Shown here piece by piece: positions 47,101-59,100 of a stretch of 64,000 bases of DNA. Location of the stretch: assembly GCF_032854445.1 (NCBI RefSeq), contig NC_088307.1, positions 13,778,017 through 13,842,016 of the forward strand, in the 5' to 3' direction. This DNA is from Liolophura sinensis. Taxonomy: Eukaryota; Mollusca; Polyplacophora; Chitonida; Chitonidae. The notes beneath the pieces were generated by a model. That model saw nothing but the letters and a program-made list of their open reading frames with translations, was not told the origin of the DNA and ran no database searches. Both the position numbers and the translations under genes were made by a program. The stretch's first letter is position 1; every line of letters starts with the position of its first letter.

Positions 47101-50100
47101 GCCAGAGTTGTTCACCTGAGGGTTATAGAAATGTGTGGTAAAAAAATAACAGTAACATAACCAGATTTGTAATCAGATTGGCGTTTTACGCTGTATTCAA
47201 GAATATTTCACTTATACGACGACGGCCAGCCTTAGGATGGGAGGAAACCGAGCAGAGCCCGGGGTAGACCCACGACCATCCACAGGTTGCTGGCAGACCT
47301 TCCCACGTACGGATGGAGAGGAAGTCTGCATGAGTCTGGATGATGAAGGTCACTATAAAAAAACTGTACCATAAAGAGAAGCTGGCAAAATACCTTACAT
47401 GTACATCTTTACCCTTAAGAATTTTTCAACAACAACATTAAATTACTAGGGCATTTCTGCACTATTTATTTAAAATCATAAACAAATTTGAAATTTGTCT
47501 GAATCTGAAATACCAAAGACGGATGGTTGAACACAAAAACAAAACTGAAAGACATCAATCCACGATTTCATGGCCTAGGTGTGAATAATGTAAAAACCCT
47601 GAAGATGTTTCTGTCTAGCTTTATGACAGTCAATACTGCTGCACTGAGTTACCTCCCTTGAGGCGCATTTTTTGGAGTAAACTGTGGTTGGTGGAATTTC
47701 AGAAAAATGCTAATGGCAAGTTTCTGCTATAGCACCATCAGCTGGTTGAAGACCTTCATGTAGCTTTAAGACAGATTTTACTTTTGTAAACTTATATGGA
47801 AAGCCAAGGATTAACATAATTTATTTTTTTAATCCATTCAGAGGTAATTTTAAAATCCCGGTCCTTATTAAATACAACAGACAATTCTTACCCTAAGAAA
47901 ACAGGACTTCTCTTTGACTCTCAAAGGCTGATACCATGTCTTTTTGTTAAGTTTTGTTGCCTAGAAAATATTCCTCACTGTCTTGACATAACCTACATAT
48001 TGCACGCTTTCATAGGCAAGGATCAACTTCTTGCAGTTTCACGTCTCAAAAACTAATCTCTCCCTTCATCATAGCAGCTGCCGTCTAACACAGGGGAGGT
48101 AATTCAGAACAGGCCTGTATACAAATGTAACAACTCACATTGACATCACATGGGATTTTCTGGAAGAGGCTATCTGTCCGTCTCTGTATCTCTTCATCTG
48201 TCAGCCCTGTGAAGTTGTTCTTGGAGACGCCTTCACCGCGCCCCACAGAGGCAAGGAAACTGATCATGTCATTAAGGAATCATCGTCTGTTTTTCTTATT
48301 TCATTTTAGACATCATTTAGTTGCTATTTTTTATTTAGGGTATTTTACCATTAAGTATACCATATACCATATTTTATTAGCATCAATATACACACGTTAG
48401 AGTGACTGAGTGTTTGGGGTTTAATGTCGCACTTAACAATTTTTCGGTCAAATGACAAAGGAGTGCATGTAATATGCCTCCTTGTTGCAGGACACATTTT
48501 CACCGTTCTTTTATCTAGTGCTGCTGCACTGAGACACCCTACCGAAGGCAAGTAAGCCACCCCACCCAAACCATAATACTGATACGGGTCAACCAGTCGT
48601 TGCACTATACCCTTCAGGCTGAACATTAAGCAAGTAAGCTACTACCTCCACTTTTAAGGTCTTACGTGTGACCCGTCCCTGGACTGACACTCGATCTACT
48701 GCCCCCCGAAGAGGGCGCTCTACCAACTAAGACATCACGGCAGGTTAAATATGGGCTGGTCATGTAATGCCTGTCCAATCCTACTAATAGACTGAACAGT
48801 CTGAACATACATCATTTCTACAACAAACATCACTGCTACTAATTCCATGAGTTGTCTATATATTTGCAATACATAATTATCCTAGGATTTTTGGAAGCGG
48901 TCTTTCTTTCATTGAACATACTGTAAATCTTCAACCATTTCCACCTCTTAAGCACTTTTCCAGTGGAATTTAAGCATATAATCATTGTATGAAACTAAGA
49001 CCAAATATGATTTCTTTGTCTCAGGTAACGATTCTTTAGTGACATAAACAAATCAAATTATTTCTCTACACCCCATAGTTCTGTAAGAATGTTTTAAAAT
49101 ATTGGTCACTGTGGTGGTTGAAAAGGTCAAAGAATTATTTATTTATTTATTTATCTGTATGTAAAACATCTGTGCTGTAATTTATTTATTTATTTGATTG
49201 GTGTTTTACACCGTACTCAATAATATTTCACTTATACGACAGCAGCCAGCAATATGGTGGGCAGAAACCGGGCAGAACCCGGCAGACACCCACGACCATC
49301 CGCAGGTTGCTGCCAGACCTTCTCACTTACGGCCCGAGAGGAAGCCAACAAGAGCTGGACTTGAACTCACAGCGACCGCATTGGTGAGAGGCTCCTGGGT
49401 CGTTATGCTGTGCTAGCGTGCTAACCCATGGAGGCCCCGTTAAAGAATTAGGGTACATAAACATCTATATAAATATATATATAAACTGACATATATACAC
49501 TAAAATGTAAATCCCATCCTGCATTTCCAACCCCTATTTGATTGAGCTCTGAAGTACATGTTTCCTGTATATTGTTTTCCGTGTGAAGGCCTTGGGGAAG
49601 AAAAGTATCACTGTAAATTGACTGAGCTACCTTTCAATAGGTCATAAGTCAGTGGCACTTACGTTATCAGACAGGATGTCAGAAATTTGAGGTACAAACA
49701 GACAATGGCTTGATCACAGCTGATCATCACAGCTGATCATCACAGCTGATCATCACAGCTAAGAACAATGTTCTGAAGACTAAGTAGACAACATCTTGAC
49801 ACGTTCATTTAACAGTGATTCATGAAGGATACACAGCAATGGCTGCCCAGAGGCTGATGACTCCAATCTGCAGGATGAAGGGGATGACTGGCCACAGCAG
49901 GGTGAACAGCATGCTGCCCACAGCTCTGTAACACAAACATTGCTTTGTTTTACTTATCTGACTGCTGTTCAATAGCGCACTCGGAAGTTTTTAGCCATTC
50001 AGTGGAATGAGATCCGAAAATCGCAGCCACTGTACTGTAATATGAATTTTATATGTACAGCATAAATAATCAGGAGTGACCAAAACTACGGGGTTTAACC

Positions 50101-53100
50101 CAGGAAATCCTATTTCTCCTGTCAGCCATTCAGTGTTGAGTCTGTATCCCTTGAAACAAATAATCTTAGGAAGTTCTGTGAAGCTGGGCCCATATTTGTA
50201 GCTGATGTTATTCATGAAATGGACATTTTTTTTAGCTGCATTTATTCATGAAACCATCTTACACATGGTTGATTTTTTTCACAACCGCTTAAACTTACAA
50301 AATCTTTGCTTTTTCCTCTCAACTCACCTACTGCCCTCTTTAATCAATGCTATGGCGATACAGATCCTCTCTCTCAGGAAAAGTAAGATCAGGAGTACAA
50401 TGAGAAGCAGAATGGCAGAAATGATGCCTGAAGACAAAGACAAATATACTGATTTACATATACATGTACACAAGTATTTTGAGAACGGTGTGATGTGTGT
50501 ACACATACTCTGTCTTCCTGTGGCAGGGCGAGTCCATGCCGCCAAAGTGCTGCCACAGTGAAGCATCATGCCGAACACACCAGATGAGACACCCCACCCA
50601 GTCACATTACACAGACACCGGGCCAAGCAATGGAGTAACAACTACCATTTTTAAAGTATTTGGTATGAGTCAACCCGAGGTCTCCCGAATTCAAGGTGAA
50701 CAAATTTAAAATTTATTTGATGAAAGTTTAAAGCAGTACTCAAAGAGTTTTTCACTAAGATTAGACCAGTTTTTTTCAGGCGAGGAAAATAAAATAAAAC
50801 ATTTCTTTCAAGACTAAGTCACTCATTTTAAATGATTCTGATAGTTCCATAAAAGGGAATTTTGACGTTTGTTTGGAAAGTAAGATAATATGCTATAGGA
50901 AACATGCGAATTTCAGCACCACAAAGTATTAACATTACACAATGACTTTCACTTACTCATAAAAATTGCATTTTTCTGGCTAAACGTTTAGAATCAATAT
51001 AGAAATCTTGACAGTATTTAAGGCCATTTAGGAATCATATTTTTTTTTTTTGGTCTCATGAAATAAAGCATACAAAACTTTCAGTTAAAAAAAAAAATGT
51101 CTACATTGTCTTTGAAAGTGGAGAGTAGTCTTGTCAGACAAAATCAACAGTTTTTAAACTCACCAAAAGTTAACCAAAACGAGGACTGCTTGAAGTTCAA
51201 TGTGATGATTGCCAAGTGAAAGTTGAATGATTGTTCCGTGTCTTTTGTATTCAGATAGCCTCGCACACAATAATAACAAGCTGAAAAAAGAACCAATCAC
51301 AAAGATTATAACAAACAGAAGTGAGAAAATCACTGTCAGGGTTTCTGAGAGGTGAATCAGCCATCTTGGAATACTTATGATTATAAATTACACGTCACTG
51401 AAAATAATCTTTCATTGTACTAACAAAATTGTTTTAGAACCTTTTAATTCTCTTGCAAGCCAAAGTAGTTTTAAAACTTGAAATTTGTTTTTTTTTTACA
51501 CATATCATGTCAAAAAAACTTCCAATAGGTGTTTTTGTGAATATGTTGAAAAAAAAAAACATATGTACATCAGTATTTGTAGACATCAAAACTAATAACC
51601 ACTATATGCAAGCACGTATTTTTATGTCAAGATAAACAAAGATGAGACAATCCAAGACTCCTTATTTTTGTAATAAGGAACGTCTAGCACAGGAAATCTG
51701 CTACATTTCATGGAAATGAATTTTTCAATGAAGTGATGTTTCGAAGTAATTTGACGTTTTCTTACGAATAAAAGGCACCACTATGAATCCCCTCTAACTC
51801 CAGTTTGGGAAACTGATTCAAACTAGCAAAATTCCATGTATGTGCAAATTTTCATCGCTAAATATTCAACCGGACACTTGTTCCTGCTTGCACATAAATT
51901 TTGCCAGACAGATCATTTCTTTGCTGGACCTGTCCGACAAGTCAATGTTAATTTCGAACCCTGCAAAAAAAACACTTGGATTTTTAATTTTAACTTCCTA
52001 GTCGTCGTGTCATAATCATAGACAGCAGTAAAACTCACAGAATCCAAAAATTCCCAAGAAGAGGATGATAGTTAGCCAAACCATAGGAGCCGCAATCCAT
52101 CTCATCAGCGTGATCCACAAAAGGGAGATAACCATGGCAGCCACCAGACATCTGTACACAAATATGAACCATCCATGATCAATTTGACACAGGTATGACT
52201 CTGCATGTTCAAAATCAATAAGCTACAAGCTGGTGAATGTCTTTAGATGAAAAAGCAGCGCTGTGTCACATCAAGGGGCTTGTTATATTATAGCAATACT
52301 TGTGAGACAGAGGGACAAGCTGATCTAAACAATATCCCTTGATCATTTTCAATAAAGTCATACATAGAATGCAATGCAACTAATTTTCCTGAAAAGATAC
52401 AGATGTGGAGGACAAATCACGATCCTTCAGTTTATCATTATTCAGGATTACTTGAAAGAGTATTTTGGTCTAAATTACAATCAACATTTTTGGCCCACTC
52501 TTAATTTCTTTGATTCATAGTATTTGATAATATGACTTGGTGGCCTGTACTTACATTAATATCATCCACCAGGTGGCTACCAGATCCTGAACGACCTTGT
52601 CTGAATATTCTTTGACCTTGAGAAATTGTCTCAGGAATCTGAAACCAGAACAGGTAACATTTGTTTCTTAATATTTATAGGAAAACAAGTATATAAATTT
52701 TACCCAAACATATTTCCACACATCTACATTAGTCCTGAACACAACTTAAGTCCTCAAAACACGAAAGATTCAAAAACAGTTGAAGTAACCTGTAAAGTTC
52801 GATCAATAGATCAACTATGATTTTAAAACGGAACAAACAACCATTATCAATATTTTTTTATTTTTCAATTACAGAAATATTCCATAGTTTTAAAAATTAA
52901 CAAAAAAGAGTTTTTCTTCATAATCTTTGAAGAAAAATGTGTATTTTATGTAAAGATATGCATGAATATATGTATACAATCTTAATACTGTCAATATGCA
53001 GGTACAAGTGCTGTTAATTTAAACGCGCAATTATGTCACCTTGAAATGCATACATGCATGTACAGCGTAATTGAAACAGCGAACTTGTACATCTGCAATC

Positions 53101-56100
53101 ACATCGTCAACACCGCTACAGGGGCCTCCGTGGCTCAGTTGGTTAGCGCACCAGCAACCTGCGGATGGTCGTGGGTTTCCCCCGGGCTCTGCCCGGTTTC
53201 CACCCACCATAATGCTGGCCGCCGTCGTATAAGTGAAATATTCTTGAGTACAGCATTAAACACCAATCAAATAAAATAAATAAATAAATACTGCTACATG
53301 AATAAATATGACGTCTTTGTTTTTGTGGTGTTTTTTTCGGCAATACAATAGTTTGTGCCCATTCACAAGACACACTGTACGTGCTGGAGTAATAGCAGGT
53401 AATTTCTTCATGGCATATACAAAATATTATACAGGAACAAAGAAATAACAGAAACAAGAAATTTGCTCCATGCCTTGATAATGATCATTGATATTCAAGT
53501 TTTAGAAGAGATGTAAATCCTCCTAGAAGATATGACAGGAAGCAGTTACATCGAGTATGTTTTTACTAAGCACAGTGTGCAAATGGGTATAGTTTGTTCC
53601 ACTCCATTCCATCATAGCAGTGTTGCATTTAAAGGATACATGAAAAGGTACTATAAAACAAAAGAGTATGGTTTTAAGGAAAATGAAGAAATACACATGG
53701 ATGCCACAAAAAAATTTCATTTTTGATGAATATTTTATATATAAATAACCCCTCTATTTTATGCAGAGTTTCAGTCAATGGTTGCAAATATCCTAAAATG
53801 ACATCATTAATGAACATACTGAGAACGGGGGACCAGCTCAGCACCCCTAATTGGGACTCTTGCCCTCCAAAAAGTTGATCTGGCAGGTATGAACTGTTGA
53901 CGTCACCACAGCAGATTACCTGATTTACCGAGTGACCTCAGGGCCGGAGCTGAGAAAAACTCTCGTTTTAAGCCAAAAGAACAATGCGGAGAAGTTCTTT
54001 TTGTACCTTTATACGTTAGGCCACACCCTAAACTCCATATTAAGAAATCAAAATCATGCTGTTAATGTATACTTTAACTTCAATGTGAGATACTTGCTTT
54101 ATGCACATTATGTAGGAATATAAGTATTCCTGTACTTACCTGAAGAACTGCTCCCAGTGCATTTCTGAACTTTACATCAGGGTCAAAGTTACATATTAGT
54201 TAGCTACTGAATGGATACTACTCTTTGGCTCTGAATTTGTTACTGCAAATGCCTTCAACTTTCACCAAAAATGGCATTTTCAGAGGCAATTAAATGTCAG
54301 AAATTATTACTTTGTGCACTGAAACTTACATTTTCCCAGACGGATATCAAGCTACTTTCCAAACAAACCTCAAAATACCTTTTTTAGATCAACAGAGCTC
54401 TTGAAGATTTCTGTGCCTGTAGTGTGTCACAGGTGTACCACACTTCTGCATTAATATGACATCTTCAACAGCAAACTAGCAAAATAGTTGTCTGTTACAC
54501 ATTGAAAGCCAGCTAAAGGCATGAAATTGAGAGCTCTTCCAATTTTCACACGTCAAATCAATGGGAGACAGGCCAGTTTAAATGGAAAATAGTCCATTTG
54601 TTAATCCAACACAATTAATCTTTACTACTTACTCTTCTCCAGCTTCTAATGATGTCCCATTGAGTTTTTTATCTTCTTTGTCGACAAGACTGTCAAAATT
54701 TGGAATTTTCCCAGATATGACTTCAGGGACGCAGCGGTGGAGCACTGAACAAATACAAGCAATTCATTATAAAGTAGCAGAAATTTATTAAACACAAAAA
54801 AAATCTCTTAGACAAAGTACCAACATGAATTTAAAAACCATTTAGAAACCATTTTTTATATTCTTTACACGAGGAACACCTTGAAAGAGATGATCAATAT
54901 GAATTTAAGTTCTCATTGAATTATTAGACTTAGCTAAGTTACAAAAGAATTTAATAATATTGTAACTGAAGTTTCAAAAGAAACAAAAAAGTAGGAATGG
55001 GAGGGAAAAGAAAGGAAGGTGGGGCGGGGGGGTTAAGAAGGGAAGAAAAAAATGAAGAAGGGAAGAAAGACAGAAAGAGAGCTGGGCGAGGAATTTCAGG
55101 AACTAAAACATTAACGCAAAAACAACGAACATTTGTCTGAGTGTGCTAAATGGCTGAAAGCTGGGTTTGAACTCCAGCTCATATTACCTGCTTCACTCTT
55201 GAGGACATAAGCTGGACACTCATCACTGTCTATTTTCTGTTTACATGTCTGCAATTGAAAACAGAAGGAAACAACATTCACAGATTTTAAAATAAAAAAT
55301 TAATTATTTAAAATTATTGCTGGTACAGTGAAAAGCAATACATTTATACGTATGAATGATTGAATAAAACTTTTATTTAAAAAAGAGTAACTGTCAAATT
55401 GTACTATATCTATTGTTTATATATGTCCCACATGCCCTCAGAATCATTACAATTTTTCTAAATCATGTAAACAGTCAACAACACATCAATGCATGTTTCA
55501 GCTTAAATCATAAATAAATAGATGAGTATACCAATTTTAATACTGGTTGAAATTGTTTTTCAAATGTTGCGACCTAAAAGCAGAGAGTGATGGCGCTGTC
55601 TTCATTTTGCAATCTCAACTGCTCCAAGCAGGACAGCCCAACACTATAACGCTGTTTTGATAACAGTTAGAGTCGAGCTTAACAATATGAAGGTCAAGTA
55701 CTGCTGTAGACTCGTACATGTAGACAAGGTTCCTGCATTTCTAAACATTCCACTGTACAACATTTATATTATTTGAAATAAAGTGGTCAGTCATGCGAGA
55801 TAGATCCTGGCAAGTGGGTCGAAAGATTGTGAAACCTTTACATTTACATGTTGAGGCCTCATCAGTTGATCACACAAAAATACCTGGTTTCATAAGGAAG
55901 ATTTCACAATTCTTTTGAAAGTTCATTTTTAAAGCTTCCAGCAATAGTGTGATTTTAATTTTTCTTTAAGCACTTAATAACTGAAGGTCTGTGAGAAACC
56001 CGAAAGTCTACAAATGTGGGCATCTAGAAACCTCAGCACTGTACTCAACAAGAGTCGCCAGTACCAGTAAATACTAGTAGATACCATCTTTTGAATGAAT

Positions 56101-59100
56101 GAATGATTTATTTATTTGATTGGTTTTTTACGCAGTACTCAAGAATATTTTACTTATATGACTGCAGCCAGCATTAGGGTGGGAGGAAACCCGGCAGAGC
56201 CCGGGGAAAAAACCTATGACCATCTGCAGGTTGCTGGCAGACCATCCCACGTACTTCCGGAGAGGAAGCCAGCATGAGCTTCCCACATAAGGAATGAATG
56301 AATGAATGATTATGGCTCAATGCCACATCGGTAATATAACAGCCATATCGTGGCGAACCATCTGTTGTGTCAAATGTTTTGAAGTGTTACCTTGGTGTCA
56401 TCTCCGGGATTTGAGCAGAATGTGTCGGGATCACATTGGTCCGGTAGGCCACCCCCTCGACGATACGCCCGGGTGTCATTTGGACAATGGGACACACACA
56501 CCTGTAGAAATATCAATTAGTATCAATAACTATATTTATTTATTTTATTAGTGTTTTACATCATACTCAGTAATATTTTACTTGTACAGTACGAAGGCTG
56601 CTAGCATTATGGCGGGTGTAAACCAAGCCCGGGGGAAACACACGACCGACCTTTCACAGACATGACTGGGGAGGAAGCAAACACGAGCTGGACTTGAACT
56701 CTCATCGATCACAATGTGCTGCAATAGCACGCTAACCCCGAGGCCCAGGAGATTCCCCACCCACAGCGCATTTATTTAATCAGAATTACTGATACGGTAT
56801 ACATATCGACTGTTGCCCCCTTTGGTTATATCGTGATGAACTGTCCTATGTGCGGCATACTGACATGTACAGCCTACATGACGGAAGACGATTGGTCTTC
56901 AACGAACGTTAGACAGCGTAAAGAGCCACAAGAGTGTCGTCCCTTGCTTATTTCCAGCTGTATATACATCACAGAGAGAACATAGGAACTGAACTGCAGA
57001 AATTCCAAGCTTAAGACCTAGTCTGAACCCATTCCTCGTCGTAAGCCCAAAAGCCTCCCAACACCTGGCGAAGAGTAGCGAAAACAGGGCCATCTACAAA
57101 TTCCATGTGTAAGGGCAGGGATACTGTCTCGGATCTAGAACACTGCATGGGATAATATAATATGGTATCTACATCATTATGTGGTTTCTATATGTGTCTG
57201 CTTTGGTGTTTTATGCCGTATTCATGAATAAGAATATTTCACTTATTTGACAGTAACCAGTTTTATGGTGGGAGAAAATAGGGTACAGCCCTAGGGATAC
57301 CCCCAACCATCCACAGCTTGCTGTGAAACAGACCTTCCCATCTACAACCGGAGAGGAAGCCAGCGTGAACAGTGACAGTTTTATGTTGAGAGGAAACCGG
57401 GTAGAGCCCTGTGGATACCCCCTACCATTCACAGCTTGCTGTGAAACAGACCTTCCCATCTACAACCGGAGAGGAAGCCAGCGTGAACAGTGACAGTTTT
57501 ATGGTGGGAGGAAACCGTGTAGAGCCCTGTGGATACCTGCTACCATCCACAGCTTGCTGTGAAACAGACCTTCCCATCTACAACCGGAGAGGAAGCCAGA
57601 ATGAACTGGATTTGAATTCATAGTCGCTGCACGGGTGATAGACTTCTGGGTGGTTGTGCTGCTTTGCTGAGCCGTTTGCCAATGTTGGCTGGTATACATA
57701 TGACAGACAACATCCACATAATCAGGCTGGAAAAATTATCAGTTACAGGTTGGTGGAGAGAGAAAGATGGGGGATATGAGGGGATCATCAAACAAGATTC
57801 TTTCCCACACTCACCTGTGGGGTAGGGCAGCCATCAACAAAAACACCTGGCCCAAACTTAGCACAGGTGAGCAGATCATAGAAGTACAGGTTTGGTTTAT
57901 CTCTGAAACCAAGACAGAGAGAATGAGGTTTACCATGAACAACCATTTCACTTTAATAGATAGTTTTCATTCCAGGCTTTCAAAAATGTTTTAAGTTATT
58001 ATTCTGGTACTGGACTAAAAGTTATCACAACAACAACAACAACAACAGACTCTAATAAACATGTACTTCCGTGGCCCAGGCTAAAAATTCTACTAGAACT
58101 GGAGAAACTATTTATAAAAGATGAAGATTTGCCAAAATGTGTAAACTGGTCACAAAAGTATATTCCACTGTTTTGGTTTTTTTTTCAGGACTTTTTTTAA
58201 AGAAAATTTTAAAATAAGATCTTGATTCAAGATTTGGTAAGATACATTACTTGGATTTTCCCCCAGCAGAGATTCTCATGCACTGTATCGGAACAATTAA
58301 TAAGACACCAAAAACATTGGGTTTTTCTGTCACATATTATAGTGTTGTCAGTAAATCACTGAAAAGCATCAAAATAAAGTTGGTGTATTCCTGCATAAAG
58401 GACTCACTTCTTGGTTCCATAGCCACAGAGATTGCCTTGAGAATCCTGAGGGTAGAGTAGTAACCGTGGATTTCCGTAGGTATATGCTGAAAACAAAAAC
58501 CATCAGCTGTACTCAGAAACCTCCAGAAATGGTCACATTTAATTCATGAATTAATCTGATTTTATTTGTGTTTATTACTCTGCTCATGAATTTTTCACTT
58601 AATTTTCTCAATGGAGGAGACCAGAGGGATTGGATTAAACCACCTAACTTTGGTAAGAAACTGTTCAACTTTACTACTTAAAACTTTTTTTTTTAACAGC
58701 AAAACGAACACAATGGTGATATGCACATGGAAGCAAAGCGCCACTTACAAACAGTGGAGGTGGTGAACTCTCCAGGTGGTGGACTCTCGAGGTGGTGAAC
58801 TCGTGAGGTTTTCTTATCAAAACTATGTGTAGGACAGGATAAGCAAGATTTATAGTATTTATTTATGAATGCGCATTGGTGCGTCTGCTTACAATGGGTA
58901 TACAGGAAAGCATGTGGCAATAACATTGTAATCTTCTAAGACAACTCAGAAGATTTAACTTCATGATTTATTTATTTGATTTATTCATTTGATTGGTGTT
59001 TTACGCCGTACTCGAGAATATTTCACTTATACAACGGCGGCCAGCATTATGGTGGGAGGAAACCGAGCAGAGCGTGGGTGAAACCCACGACCATCCGCAG

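Noticed and set aside
53121-53160. tRNA gene
   Set aside because: The GTGGCTCAGTTGGTTAGCG head is an A-box-bearing SINE head; no cloverleaf can be completed and the SINE body follows.
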